Source of the DNA: Peterkaempfera bronchialis | GTDB lineage: Bacteria; Actinomycetota; Actinomycetes; Streptomycetales; Streptomycetaceae | Assembly: GCF_003258605.2 (NCBI RefSeq) | Contig: NZ_CP031264.1 | Location: forward strand, 992,001 to 1,056,000 | Reading direction: 5' to 3' | DNA length: 64,000 nt | In this document: in pieces, positions 23,880 through 31,561 of the stretch | Position numbering within the stretch: the first letter of the stretch is position 1 | Layout of the letters: every line of letters begins with the position of its first letter | Made by a program: the position numbers and the translations under genes | The notes under the pieces: generated by a model | Database searches by the model: none | What the model was told of the DNA's origin: nothing | Seen by the model: only the letters and a program-made list of their open reading frames with translations

Positions 23880-26213
23880 TCAGGACCCCTCCGTGGGGAT
23901 GAAGAGATCGAACCAGAGAACGTGGCCAGTGCTCCGGCGGGCCACGCCCCAGCTCTTCGACATGGCCAGGATCCCGGACCGGCGTATGGCATCGTCCCCG
24001 GCTCCGAGGTGCGACTGCGCATCCGCGCCGCGTCTGTCGTGGACCACCTCGACCACAACGGTTGACCGGAGCCGCATGACTCTCAGGTCGATGGTCTCGG
24101 GGCACTGCTCCAGGGCGGCGGTGGTGGTCTCGCTGACCAGCAGCCGCGCGGTGTGGACCAGCATGTCCAGCCCCCAGCGGGTGAGTTCGCCGGCCACGAG
24201 TGCTCGGGCACGGCGCACTTCGCTCGCTTGGCTCCTGAGTGTCCAACCGCGCACATCCTCCTCAGGGATGCCGTCGAGCCGGGCGGCCACGAGGGCGACA
24301 TCGTCGCGGAGGTAGTCGGGGGCCAGCTCCGCGAGGAGTCGGTCGCACACAGCCTGGGGTTCCGGGTCGCAGCTCGCGGCCACGGCATGCAACCGGTCCA
24401 GCCCTTCGGTGATGTCCCGGTGTTCAGCGAATACGAGCCCATTGGTGTAGAAGACCAGCCGACTGCCGTCCGCGACCGAGAACGTCACCGTGTCGAAGGG
24501 CCAAGCACCAGCGCCGATGGGCGGCCCGGGTGGCACGTCGACGAACACCACATCGCCGTCGGGTGCGATGAGCAGCGGCGGGAGATGGCCTGCGTTCGCG
24601 GCGGTGCAGGTCCGAGCCACAGGGTCGTACACCACGTAGAGACAGGTCGTCAGCGCCTGGTCGTTGAGTCGCAGGCAGAGATCATCGAGTTGGATCAGCA
24701 CGTCGGCCGGTGCCAGATCCAGCGCGGTGAGGGTCTGCATGGCGCTGCGGAACCTCCCCATGGCGGCTGCCGAGTGCAGGCCGTGGCCCATGACGTCCCC
24801 GATGACGAGGGCGACCCGTCCTCCCGGCAGCGGTACGGCGTCGAACCAGTCACCGCCCACGTGGATGTGCTCATCGCTTGGCTGGTAGCCAAACGCGATC
24901 CGTGCTCCCGCGAGTTCGGGCGGGCTCTCGGGCAGCATGCTGCGTTGCAGCGAAAGGGAGGCGAGTACTTCGTTGCGGTGCTGCTGTGCCGTTTCGATGG
25001 AGCGGGCTGCGATGTCGGTCAGCGCGCGGAGGCTCAACGCGTCGGCTTCCTCGAAGGGCTGGTGGTCAGGGGACCGTGCAAGGAGCAACAAGCCGATAAA
25101 GCCGCCGCGCACCGTCAGGGGGACCGCCATCAAGGAGCAGTTGGCAAACCAGGGCGCGGTGCTGCCGTCACCTAGCAGCGCGGCGCACTCGGCGTCGACG
25201 GTAGGGGAGATCCTGCGAATCACCACGGGTTCGTCCTGGTAGAGCCGGCTCCCCACCGAGTCCCAGACGTTCAGCGGAATCCGCTGTTCTTCATGCAGCA
25301 GGTGCTGCCAGGACGACATCTCGGGGCCGAACCGGCACGCCAGCCGACGCATGCTCGCTGTTGTGGCCAGTACATCGCCGGCCTCCGGCAGGTCCACGCA
25401 GGCGAGGTCGGCCACTGCGGGCACCATGAGGTCGCAGATCTCCTCCGCCGTCTGGCGCAGGTTGAGGCTCGTCCCGACCACCCGCCCCGCGGCCCGCAGC
25501 AGTCCCGCGTACCGGGACTCCAACTCGGCTACCGGGCCGTCCGACGCGCGTGACTGCAGACGTGCCTCGGCGGCAAGCAACTGGGCCTCCAGCCGAAGGC
25601 AATCCTGCTCGGACTCCTGCTTGAGCCGCTGGGCTCGCTCCAATTCGACTTTCATCGATGCCAGTTCGGCGTGAAGCGCAGCCAATTCGTCATCCGCGCC
25701 GACCGACGTCCCGGACCCGGTGAGCGCGGTGCCGATGCCGGGAGCCGTCTGCGCCGCGCGGTCCGACCACCCACGCTCCAGCTGCCGGTGACGCTGCTCC
25801 GCACGGGCAGCCCTGGCCTCCTGGTCTGCGACCGCCTTGACCAGGACGCGTTCGCGGACCTTGGCATGGTGCAACTCCTCTTCTGCGGTCCGGAGCCGCT
25901 GGCGCAGAAGTTCGAGTTCGTAAGCGGATCCGTTGCTTACCCGCAACGCCTCCAGCCGCAGCCTGTGCGCCTGCTCCTGCACCTCCGCGGTCACCGGCTG
26001 CCCGGTAATCTCGGTGACATGGCATAGAAGGTCATCCACAAAGTCCTGGGGCGGTACGCGCTGGCCGCTGAGATAGCGCGAGACCGCCCCCTTGTCGCGG
26101 TGGCATCGGACGGCGTACCGGGTGAGACTCGTCTCCAGCAAAGCGAACAGTTGCTTGAGGAAGGCAGACAACGCCAAGACCTCGGCTTTCGCCCTCGTGT
26201 CCGTTCCCCGCAT
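23880..26213 (-). CDS. HTH-coiled coil-GAF-SpoIIE phosphatase-ATPase signalling protein
   Basis: A 777-residue multidomain protein. Residues about 10-90 form an XRE-like HTH of the type preceding actinomycete signalling proteins (HRDKGAVSRYLSGQRVPPQD); about 95-225 is coiled coil; about 245-410 GAF; about 425-640 a PP2C/SpoIIE phosphatase with the metal Asp motifs GGDWFDAV and VIGDVMGHG; about 650-777 a degenerate anti-sigma-type HATPase. Such proteins dephosphorylate anti-sigma-factor antagonists. ATG 26213 lacks a strong ribosome-binding site, and upstream in-frame GTG codons are possible. The DNA-binding domain plus inverted GTTGC repeats just upstream suggest self-regulation. Confidence 0.85.
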   Translation of the reverse strand: MRGTDTRAKAEVLALSAFLKQLFALLETSLTRYAVRCHRDKGAVSRYLSGQRVPPQDFVDDLLCHVTEITGQPVTAEVQEQAHRLRLEALRVSNGSAYELELLRQRLRTAEEELHHAKVRERVLVKAVADQEARAARAEQRHRQLERGWSDRAAQTAPGIGTALTGSGTSVGADDELAALHAELASMKVELERAQRLKQESEQDCLRLEAQLLAAEARLQSRASDGPVAELESRYAGLLRAAGRVVGTSLNLRQTAEEICDLMVPAVADLACVDLPEAGDVLATTASMRRLACRFGPEMSSWQHLLHEEQRIPLNVWDSVGSRLYQDEPVVIRRISPTVDAECAALLGDGSTAPWFANCSLMAVPLTVRGGFIGLLLLARSPDHQPFEEADALSLRALTDIAARSIETAQQHRNEVLASLSLQRSMLPESPPELAGARIAFGYQPSDEHIHVGGDWFDAVPLPGGRVALVIGDVMGHGLHSAAAMGRFRSAMQTLTALDLAPADVLIQLDDLCLRLNDQALTTCLYVVYDPVARTCTAANAGHLPPLLIAPDGDVVFVDVPPGPPIGAGAWPFDTVTFSVADGSRLVFYTNGLVFAEHRDITEGLDRLHAVAASCDPEPQAVCDRLLAELAPDYLRDDVALVAARLDGIPEEDVRGWTLRSQASEVRRARALVAGELTRWGLDMLVHTARLLVSETTTAALEQCPETIDLRVMRLRSTVVVEVVHDRRGADAQSHLGAGDDAIRRSGILAMSKSWGVARRSTGHVLWFDLFIPTEGS

Positions 26214-26267
26214 TTCGGTCACGCTGCCCTGGGGCACGCTCGCTCCCGTAGCCGTTCGCTCCGTGGC

Positions 26268-26310
26268 GTTGCCGTGGTCTGGCAACACGTGCACCCTCCC
26301 GCAACGTTGC
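26268..26310. promoter_or_regulatory. Paired GTTGC inverted repeats upstream of the SpoIIE-type gene
   Basis: GTTGCC (26268-26273) and GGCAAC (26281-26286) are inverted around 7 bases; 14 bases further on is the perfect palindrome GCAACGTTGC (26301-26310). The four GTTGC half-sites lie 55-97 bases upstream of the start at 26213. Confidence 0.5.
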
Positions 26311-26327
26311 TCCGTGCGAGGATCGTA

Positions 26328-26675
26328 GTGCGGAAAGTGAACGACCAGCTGGGAAAGAACCCGAACGTGACACCTTTCGTCGCAGCCCTCATCAGTCGGA
26401 CTGTCCCGCGAAGAGCAACCGTGCCGGCGGCACTGACCGCCTTGCCAGTCATCCTGGCCACGCTCGCTCTTCTCCCGGCACTCGCCGTGCTGCCCTTCTG
26501 CCCCGACGGTGACCGTCGGGTGGCAGTCCTGCTCCACCGACTTCAGTCGTGGACCGCCACCTTGCTCTACAGATTTCCGGTGCACCCTGCAGCACGTCAC
26601 CCTCACCGAGCCGGATCGGCAACATCGCCCGTGCCGTCCTCGTCCCCAACGGAAACGTCAGTGGCGCAGTGGTGA
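26328..26675 (+). CDS. Possible small membrane protein
   Basis: A GTG-initiated frame of 115 codons, divergent from the SpoIIE-type gene. It has one strong hydrophobic stretch (about 35-60, ALPVILATLALLPALAVLP) followed by basic residues; the C-terminal third looks non-globular. An alternative GTG at 26367 is preceded by GGGAAAG. Third positions are GC-rich in the hydrophobic part but mixed later. No family is recognised; it may be spurious. Confidence 0.3.
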   Translation: MRKVNDQLGKNPNVTPFVAALISRTVPRRATVPAALTALPVILATLALLPALAVLPFCPDGDRRVAVLLHRLQSWTATLLYRFPVHPAARHPHRAGSATSPVPSSSPTETSVAQW

Positions 26676-26722
26676 TCTGCGGCGAGCAACGGATCCGACC
26701 TGGGACTTCTCCGCCTACAGGG

Positions 26723-27988
26723 TCATCGCCCGGCGCGCTTCCACGCCCCTACGAACTCCCGATACAAGAACCGTTGATATGGCTGCGCACCGGCGAAGCC
26801 GAATTGCTTGGACAGGGATCGGGCCCCGAACCACAGACCGCTGACGACCGGAACACCGGTCACCATGCTCCCGACGGAGTCAACGGATCCGACAAGTTCG
26901 CGCTCGATTGCCGAGAGTTCCACACGCCGCAGTCCCAGGCGTTCGAGCAGTTGTCGCTTGACACCTTCGATGTCGCGGGCAAGCCGCACATAGTCCTCGG
27001 CGGTCACGCAACGCTCCACGGCTCGGCGGAGTTCGGCCGCGCGACTCCGGTAGTCCCGGATGCGGGCAACGACAAAGGCCACCCAGTCCCGGTCGTTGCG
27101 CGTCCCAGTTTCGTCGGGGGACCACAGTCGACCTCCCAGCAGTGGCAGTTCCAGCTGGAGCAGCCGGGTACGGTGCACTTCCTCTTGGCCGGCGGCTTGG
27201 CTGAGGGTGGCGTGAATGCCACGGACGGCCTGGATGAGGTTGAGTACCTCGTCGTCATCGGCACCGTCGCGGGTGAGGTCGAAGGTGAGCGAGAAGTCCC
27301 GGCGCATGGGGTGGGACTGGTAGGAGATGCCGCAGGATTCAGCTCGCGCCCGGTACTTCATGCCCCTGGCCAGCGTGGCCATCAGATAATTGCCCTGGCC
27401 GGGAGCGGCGATGTCACTGAGGGCTCCGTGCAGCATGACGGCCGCGGCACGTGCCCATTCGCCGAAGGCGTCCTCTTCCACTCCGTCACGGGTCGGTATC
27501 CGTTCGGTGTGGTGTCCGGCAGTCGAGCGGACCTGCCCTTCCTGGAACCCGCTCCAGTCTCGGATCCGCCTGGACAGGGCCTGCTGGCCTCCTACGCTGG
27601 CCCGGTCGCATGCGAAGGTCTGCTCCACGAAGCGGGCCATGCTGGTGACACCGTGAACGCTTTGGAGGTCGTGAATCGCGGACGATTCAAGACGCTCGGC
27701 CGAAGCCTGCTGCTCGGCATCGAGGCGGAGCGGCTGCAGCAGGCCGGTCCTCATCAGCTCACGTAACAGCAGCGGTCGGTCTCCGAAGTCCGCCGCCTGT
27801 GGCGCGAGCAGGACGGGATGAGCGACATGGACCGCGGACATGAAGATGAGGGACTGGACAACCTCGACGAAGCACTGCCGGGCGAAGGGGTCCTTCGGTG
27901 GCGCGGACCGGTTTTGGGAGAGCAGGAAGTCTTCTGCGCTGATGAGAGAAGTGACATCCACGAGGACGTCCGTGTTGCGCTGGTTCAT
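26723..27988 (-). CDS. Protein of unknown function coupled to an IMPase-like enzyme; contains TTA codon
   Basis: A 421-residue soluble protein matching no family I recognise. The start DVLVDVTSLISAEDFLL and LLLRELMRTGLLQPLRL are hydrophobic, the middle is helical with many charged residues, and the C-terminal GVPVVSGLWFGARSLSKQFG may associate with membrane or partner. Its ATG overlaps the stop of the inositol-monophosphatase-like gene (ATGA), so the two are translationally coupled. Leu75 is a TTA codon (27764-27766), implying bldA dependence. Codon use is less GC-extreme than in neighbouring enzymes, as in a horizontally acquired pair. Confidence 0.75.
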   Translation of the reverse strand: MNQRNTDVLVDVTSLISAEDFLLSQNRSAPPKDPFARQCFVEVVQSLIFMSAVHVAHPVLLAPQAADFGDRPLLLRELMRTGLLQPLRLDAEQQASAERLESSAIHDLQSVHGVTSMARFVEQTFACDRASVGGQQALSRRIRDWSGFQEGQVRSTAGHHTERIPTRDGVEEDAFGEWARAAAVMLHGALSDIAAPGQGNYLMATLARGMKYRARAESCGISYQSHPMRRDFSLTFDLTRDGADDDEVLNLIQAVRGIHATLSQAAGQEEVHRTRLLQLELPLLGGRLWSPDETGTRNDRDWVAFVVARIRDYRSRAAELRRAVERCVTAEDYVRLARDIEGVKRQLLERLGLRRVELSAIERELVGSVDSVGSMVTGVPVVSGLWFGARSLSKQFGFAGAQPYQRFLYREFVGAWKRAGR

Positions 27989-28833
27989 GCGCGGCTGACC
28001 TCCAGGAACCAGGCGACGGTCTCGGGGCGGCCCATGACTGTGGAGGGGAAGGCCGGTGTGGGGGCGCTGAGAAACTCAGGCCCGTACGGCAGGGGCTCGC
28101 CATTTTCCCCCATGCTGCGCAGACCGAGTGCCGCACCCAGGCAGAGGCCGGCTGCGCCGTCCCAGAGTTTCTGCGTGCGCCGCCAGAAGAGATCGAATCG
28201 TGGCAGGACAGGGTCGGTGACCGCGCTGAGATCCACGACGGTGCGCACCATGTCCAGGGTCTGGGACGTCGTCCGGGTTTTGAGGCGGTATCCGGCTTGC
28301 TTGGCAATGGCTTCGAAGGAGCGTGCCGGGCTGCCGAGACTGCGGGTCACCGAGACCCACTCTGCCGGCTCCGGCGCAGGTACGGACCCGCCGCCGAGCC
28401 GGACTGTGCCGGCGGTGACGTCGCCGGTGACGACGAGCGGGGTGCGGCCAGTCCCCAGTTCGGGGGCCACGACGAGGGCGGCGGACGGTTTCCAGTCCTC
28501 CAGAAGGCACACGACCGAGCAGAACTCGACCCGGTCATGGCGGACGAACTCGGCGGTACCGTCAATCGGGTCGATTACCCAGACCCGGCCGTCCGACTTC
28601 GCCACCTCTTCGCGCGGACCCGTCCGCTCGTCCTCTTCCGCGATGATCACTGCGTTGGGATCCAGTCGCCTGATCTCCCTGACAATCAGATCTTGGATCT
28701 CGACGTCAGCCCTGGTCAGCAGTGTCCGGTCGGCCTTGAACTCGATCGGGAGGTCTGCAAGGCGGTTGCGGTAGTCTGCGAAAGTCCGGAGAAGCTGCTG
28801 GGTAAGCGAGCTCCACAGCGGTTCTACGGACAT
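27985..28833 (-). CDS. Inositol monophosphatase/CysQ-family phosphatase
   Basis: A 282-residue Mg-dependent, Li-sensitive-type phosphatase. Metal motifs: IIAEEDE (about 63-69), WVIDPIDGTAEFV (about 84-96) and LWDGAAGLCLGAALG in the C-terminal half. Family members hydrolyse inositol phosphates, fructose-1,6-bisphosphate or 3'-phosphoadenosine 5'-phosphate; the substrate cannot be chosen from sequence. GGGGGA lies before the ATG at 28833. It is the first gene of a two-gene unit with an unknown protein, which suggests a dedicated nucleotide or sugar-phosphate role rather than housekeeping. Confidence 0.85.
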   Translation of the reverse strand: MSVEPLWSSLTQQLLRTFADYRNRLADLPIEFKADRTLLTRADVEIQDLIVREIRRLDPNAVIIAEEDERTGPREEVAKSDGRVWVIDPIDGTAEFVRHDRVEFCSVVCLLEDWKPSAALVVAPELGTGRTPLVVTGDVTAGTVRLGGGSVPAPEPAEWVSVTRSLGSPARSFEAIAKQAGYRLKTRTTSQTLDMVRTVVDLSAVTDPVLPRFDLFWRRTQKLWDGAAGLCLGAALGLRSMGENGEPLPYGPEFLSAPTPAFPSTVMGRPETVAWFLEVSRA

Positions 28834-29407
28834 CTGGCCATCCCCCTGATGTCATCCCGGTTCATCCAACGCCGAGTCTCCCATCCCGATCACACCCTGG
28901 CACAGCACGACCCACGGCCGGAAGGGCGCGCGCCGGTCACATCAACGACCGATCGCCTCGGAGTCTCGGCTTCTGAGCCGTTTCGGCGACCTGAGGCGCC
29001 TAACGCAGAGGCCACACGCCCGTTTGCAGCGCAGCTCCTGCTGAGGGTGGTGCGTGTCCTTCAGGTTCCCATGGCGTTGAGGGTGTGGACCTGGATGAGA
29101 TTGCTGACCGGCCACCAGGCGTGGCAGGGGATCCGGCTCCCGACGGAGACCGCCATCGGCGCCGATGCCGCAGCGCTGTTTACTCGACCACACGGGCACA
29201 CGCGCCGACCAGGCCCGCAAGCGGCAGAACGTCGCGCTCTCCATCCAGGGTTCGCGTCCATCGGCTGACCCGGGCGGACACGGCCACCCCGGAACTGCTC
29301 GACCGCATCGCCCCGGGATACGAGCCGGCCGTGGACACCCACTGGCCGCCGGAGCTCTCGCGGGGCGCGCGCCCCGGTGGGGGCCGGGGCGCGCGGCCGA
29401 GGGGGGG
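28834..29407. other. Intergenic region, 574 bases, no gene recognised
   Basis: Open frames occur on both strands but none resembles a known protein or has a ribosome-binding site. The right edge holds the xylanase terminator hairpin (29366-29395). The left edge must contain the promoter of the IMPase-like gene. Confidence 0.4.
29366..29395 (-). terminator. Terminator of the xylanase gene
   Basis: CGCGCGCCCCGG (29366-29377) pairs perfectly with CCGGGGCGCGCG (29384-29395) around TGGGGG, 13 bases after the xylanase stop on the minus strand. Confidence 0.65.
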
Positions 29408-30529
29408 TCAGCGGTGGCGACCGGCCAGGAGCAGGTCCTGCTGGAGGACGGTGAACGCGGACTTGGGCTGGTAGTCGGCGTCCATGATGTTGGCGTCGCC
29501 CTCGCCGGTGAAGACGCTGGGGACCCAGGAGTACTTGTCGGTGAAGCCCCAGACGGTGAAGTCGGTGCAGCGGGCGGTCAGCAGGCAGCCCTGGAGGAGG
29601 GTGCTGTACGCCTGGTTCTGCGCCTCGACCTTGGTGTTGTCGGAGGGCAGCGGGATACGGACGTCGGCCTCGGTGATGGCGGTCTGCACCCCGAGGGCGT
29701 CGAAGCGGGCCAGGTTCTGGGCGATGTCGTGCGGGGCGGGGTACTGCACGTCCAGGTGGCCCTGGACACCGACGCCGTGGATCGGCACACCCTGGCCGCG
29801 CAGCTTCTTGACCAGGTTGTAGAGGGCGGTGCTCTTCGCGTTGACGCCCTCGATGTTGTAGTCGTTGATGAACAGGACGGCCTTGGGGTCGGCCTGGTGG
29901 GCCCAGCGGAATGCGTCGGCGATGTAACCCGGGCCGAGCTGCTGCAACCAGATGGTGTCGCGCAGCGTGCCGTCGTCGTTGAACGCCTCGTTGACGACGT
30001 CCCACTGCCAGATCTTGCCCTTGAAGTGGCCGGCCTCGTCGGTGATGTGCTTGCGGAGGATGTCGCGCAGCTGGGCGGGGGTGAACGAGCCGTTGGTCAG
30101 CCACGACGGGAGCTGGCTGTGCCAGACCAGGGTGTGGCCGCGGACCAGCTGGCCGTGGGCGCGGGCGAAGGAGACGAGCTGGTCGGCGGCCTTCCAGTTG
30201 TAGCTGCCCCGGCTGGGCTCGACGGCGTCCCACTTCATCACGTTCTCCGGGGTCACCGAGGAGAACTGGGTGGCCACCTGCCGGGTGTAGGCGGGCTCGT
30301 CGGCCAGGGCGTCCGTGTTCACCGCCGTGCCGATGCGCACCCCGGCCCGCTTGCCGAGCGTGGCGAGGGTCTGGTCCAGGGGTCTGGCCGAGGTGTGGGC
30401 GTTCTGGCCGGGGGCCAGGGGCGCGGGGTGCCCGGAGGCTGAGTGGGCGAACGCCATCGGCACTGCGGCGGAGAGCAGCAGGCCCATGGATGCAGCGGTC
30501 AGAGCAGCGGTGCGGGTTATCTTCAGCAC
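29408..30529 (-). CDS. Secreted GH10 endo-1,4-beta-xylanase
   Basis: A 373-residue exported xylanase. Signal peptide about 1-28 (ending AFA). GH10 barrel about 50-365 with VRGHTLVWHSQLPSWL, the acid/base Glu181 in WDVVNEAF and the nucleophile Glu287 in AITEADVR. No carbohydrate-binding module follows, so this is the short single-domain form. GTG 30529 follows GGAGGGG by 8 nt. The perfect palindrome TCGAAAGTTTCGA about 52 bases upstream matches operators described for streptomycete xylanases, suggesting repression relieved by xylo-oligosaccharides. Confidence 0.93.
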   Translation of the reverse strand: MLKITRTAALTAASMGLLLSAAVPMAFAHSASGHPAPLAPGQNAHTSARPLDQTLATLGKRAGVRIGTAVNTDALADEPAYTRQVATQFSSVTPENVMKWDAVEPSRGSYNWKAADQLVSFARAHGQLVRGHTLVWHSQLPSWLTNGSFTPAQLRDILRKHITDEAGHFKGKIWQWDVVNEAFNDDGTLRDTIWLQQLGPGYIADAFRWAHQADPKAVLFINDYNIEGVNAKSTALYNLVKKLRGQGVPIHGVGVQGHLDVQYPAPHDIAQNLARFDALGVQTAITEADVRIPLPSDNTKVEAQNQAYSTLLQGCLLTARCTDFTVWGFTDKYSWVPSVFTGEGDANIMDADYQPKSAFTVLQQDLLLAGRHR

Positions 30530-30580
30530 GAAATATCCCCTCCGGACGCGCCAGAGCCGCGACCCGACCCGGCGCAGTGG

Positions 30581-30593
30581 TCGAAAGTTTCGA
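30581..30593. promoter_or_regulatory. Xylanase operator-like palindrome
   Basis: TCGAAAGTTTCGA is a perfect odd palindrome. GAAAnTTTC-type boxes are bound by LacI-type xylan regulators in Streptomyces. A related TTTCTTTCG string follows at 30596-30604. Confidence 0.6.
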
Positions 30594-31066
30594 CGTTTCT
30601 TTCGCAAACTTGGGGAAAGGTAGGGGCTGGCGCAGGGGCGGGTCAAGAGTCCTGTCATGACATTCCGTCGGCTGCGTCCGGCGGACCGGGCTCGCCGGGG
30701 AATGGTCGAGCAAGTCGCGGCTGCCGATGGCCGGGAGACCGGATGGCGCGGCACCGGCCGGACGTGGTCGCCTCAGTGGCCCACGGGTGTCCGCCAGGCC
30801 GTCGATGCGGCTCATGGGAGCGCTGCGCGGTCCGTCAGGTCCCGCGCCCGTGGCGACCGTGACCGAATGTTTCGAAGGCGGCACCCTGATGAGTCCGGCT
30901 CTGGTGGCTACGAGGGCAGAGGGCGGCCGTCATCAGGCCGAGGCCCCAGCCGTCGCCGCTGGCAGCAGTGCCCGAACGGCGATCCGGTCGCCTCCGGGGG
31001 CGGGGATGCGGCCGGGGAGCCGGCGTTCGGCGGTGGCGGAGAGGCGCAGCCGTCGCGCTTCGGAGT

Positions 31067-31096
31067 TTGCGCAGTCTGGACTGCGCAAGCTAGCCT
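31067..31096 (+). promoter_or_regulatory. MarR operator overlapping a leaderless promoter
   Basis: TTGCGCAGTC (31067-31076) and GACTGCGCAA (31079-31088) form a perfect 10-bp inverted repeat with a 2-base centre. The same TTGCGC can serve as -35, 18 bases before TAGCCT (31091-31096), which is 6 nt from the ATG. MarR binding here would block RNA polymerase. Confidence 0.7.
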
Positions 31097-31102
31097 GTAT
31101 AT

Positions 31103-31561
31103 ATGCGTGAGATGGCCAGCAGCCAGGACAGCGTGTCCGAATCAGCCGCGCGCGCGGCCCGCGAGGTCCGTGTGGTCCTCAGCCGGCTGAAGCGCCGCAT
31201 GCGCGAGACCTACGACCCCGGCGACCTCACCCCGTCCCAGATGTCCGTGCTCAGCCGGCTGGACAAGGACGGCGAGGCGTCGGTCAGTGACCTGGCGGCC
31301 GCCGAACGCGTCCGGCACCAGTCGGTGGCCGCCACCGTCGGCGTCCTGGTGGAGCGCGGGCTCGTCTCCCGCCGCCCGGACCCCGAGGACGGCCGCCGCC
31401 AGCTGGTCTTTGTCACCGGCAGCGGCCACGCCTTCCTGGAGGACCGCCGCCGAGTCGGCGAGGGCTGGCTCACCCGCGCCCTGGAGGACCAGTGCACGGA
31501 GGAGGAACGCCGCACCCTCCTCGCCGCGACGGCCCTGCTGGATCGGATCGTCCGGTCGTGA
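31103..31561 (+). CDS. MarR-family transcriptional regulator
   Basis: A 152-residue winged-helix dimer. Typical segments: LTPSQMSVLSRLDKDGEASV, then SDLAAAERVRHQSVAATVGVL (recognition helix) and the wing RRPDPEDGRRQLVFVT. The start is taken as ATG 31103, 6 nt after a TAnnnT hexamer and without a Shine-Dalgarno sequence; ATG at 31112 is an alternative. Its stop overlaps the GTG of the MFS exporter (GTGA), so the pair is an efflux module controlled by the palindrome at 31067-31088 and relieved by a small ligand, probably the exported compound. Confidence 0.9.
   Translation: MREMASSQDSVSESAARAAREVRVVLSRLKRRMRETYDPGDLTPSQMSVLSRLDKDGEASVSDLAAAERVRHQSVAATVGVLVERGLVSRRPDPEDGRRQLVFVTGSGHAFLEDRRRVGEGWLTRALEDQCTEEERRTLLAATALLDRIVRS

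Larger units (their letters stand above)
30530..31102. other. Divergent intergenic region between xylanase and MarR genes
   Basis: No gene is recognised in these 573 bases. They contain the xylanase operator (30581-30593) at the left and the MarR operator/promoter (31067-31096) at the right. Confidence 0.5.

Noticed and set aside
28834-29407. Protein-coding remnant between IMPase and xylanase
   Set aside because: Some stretches read as plausible peptides but no recognisable family or start could be found.
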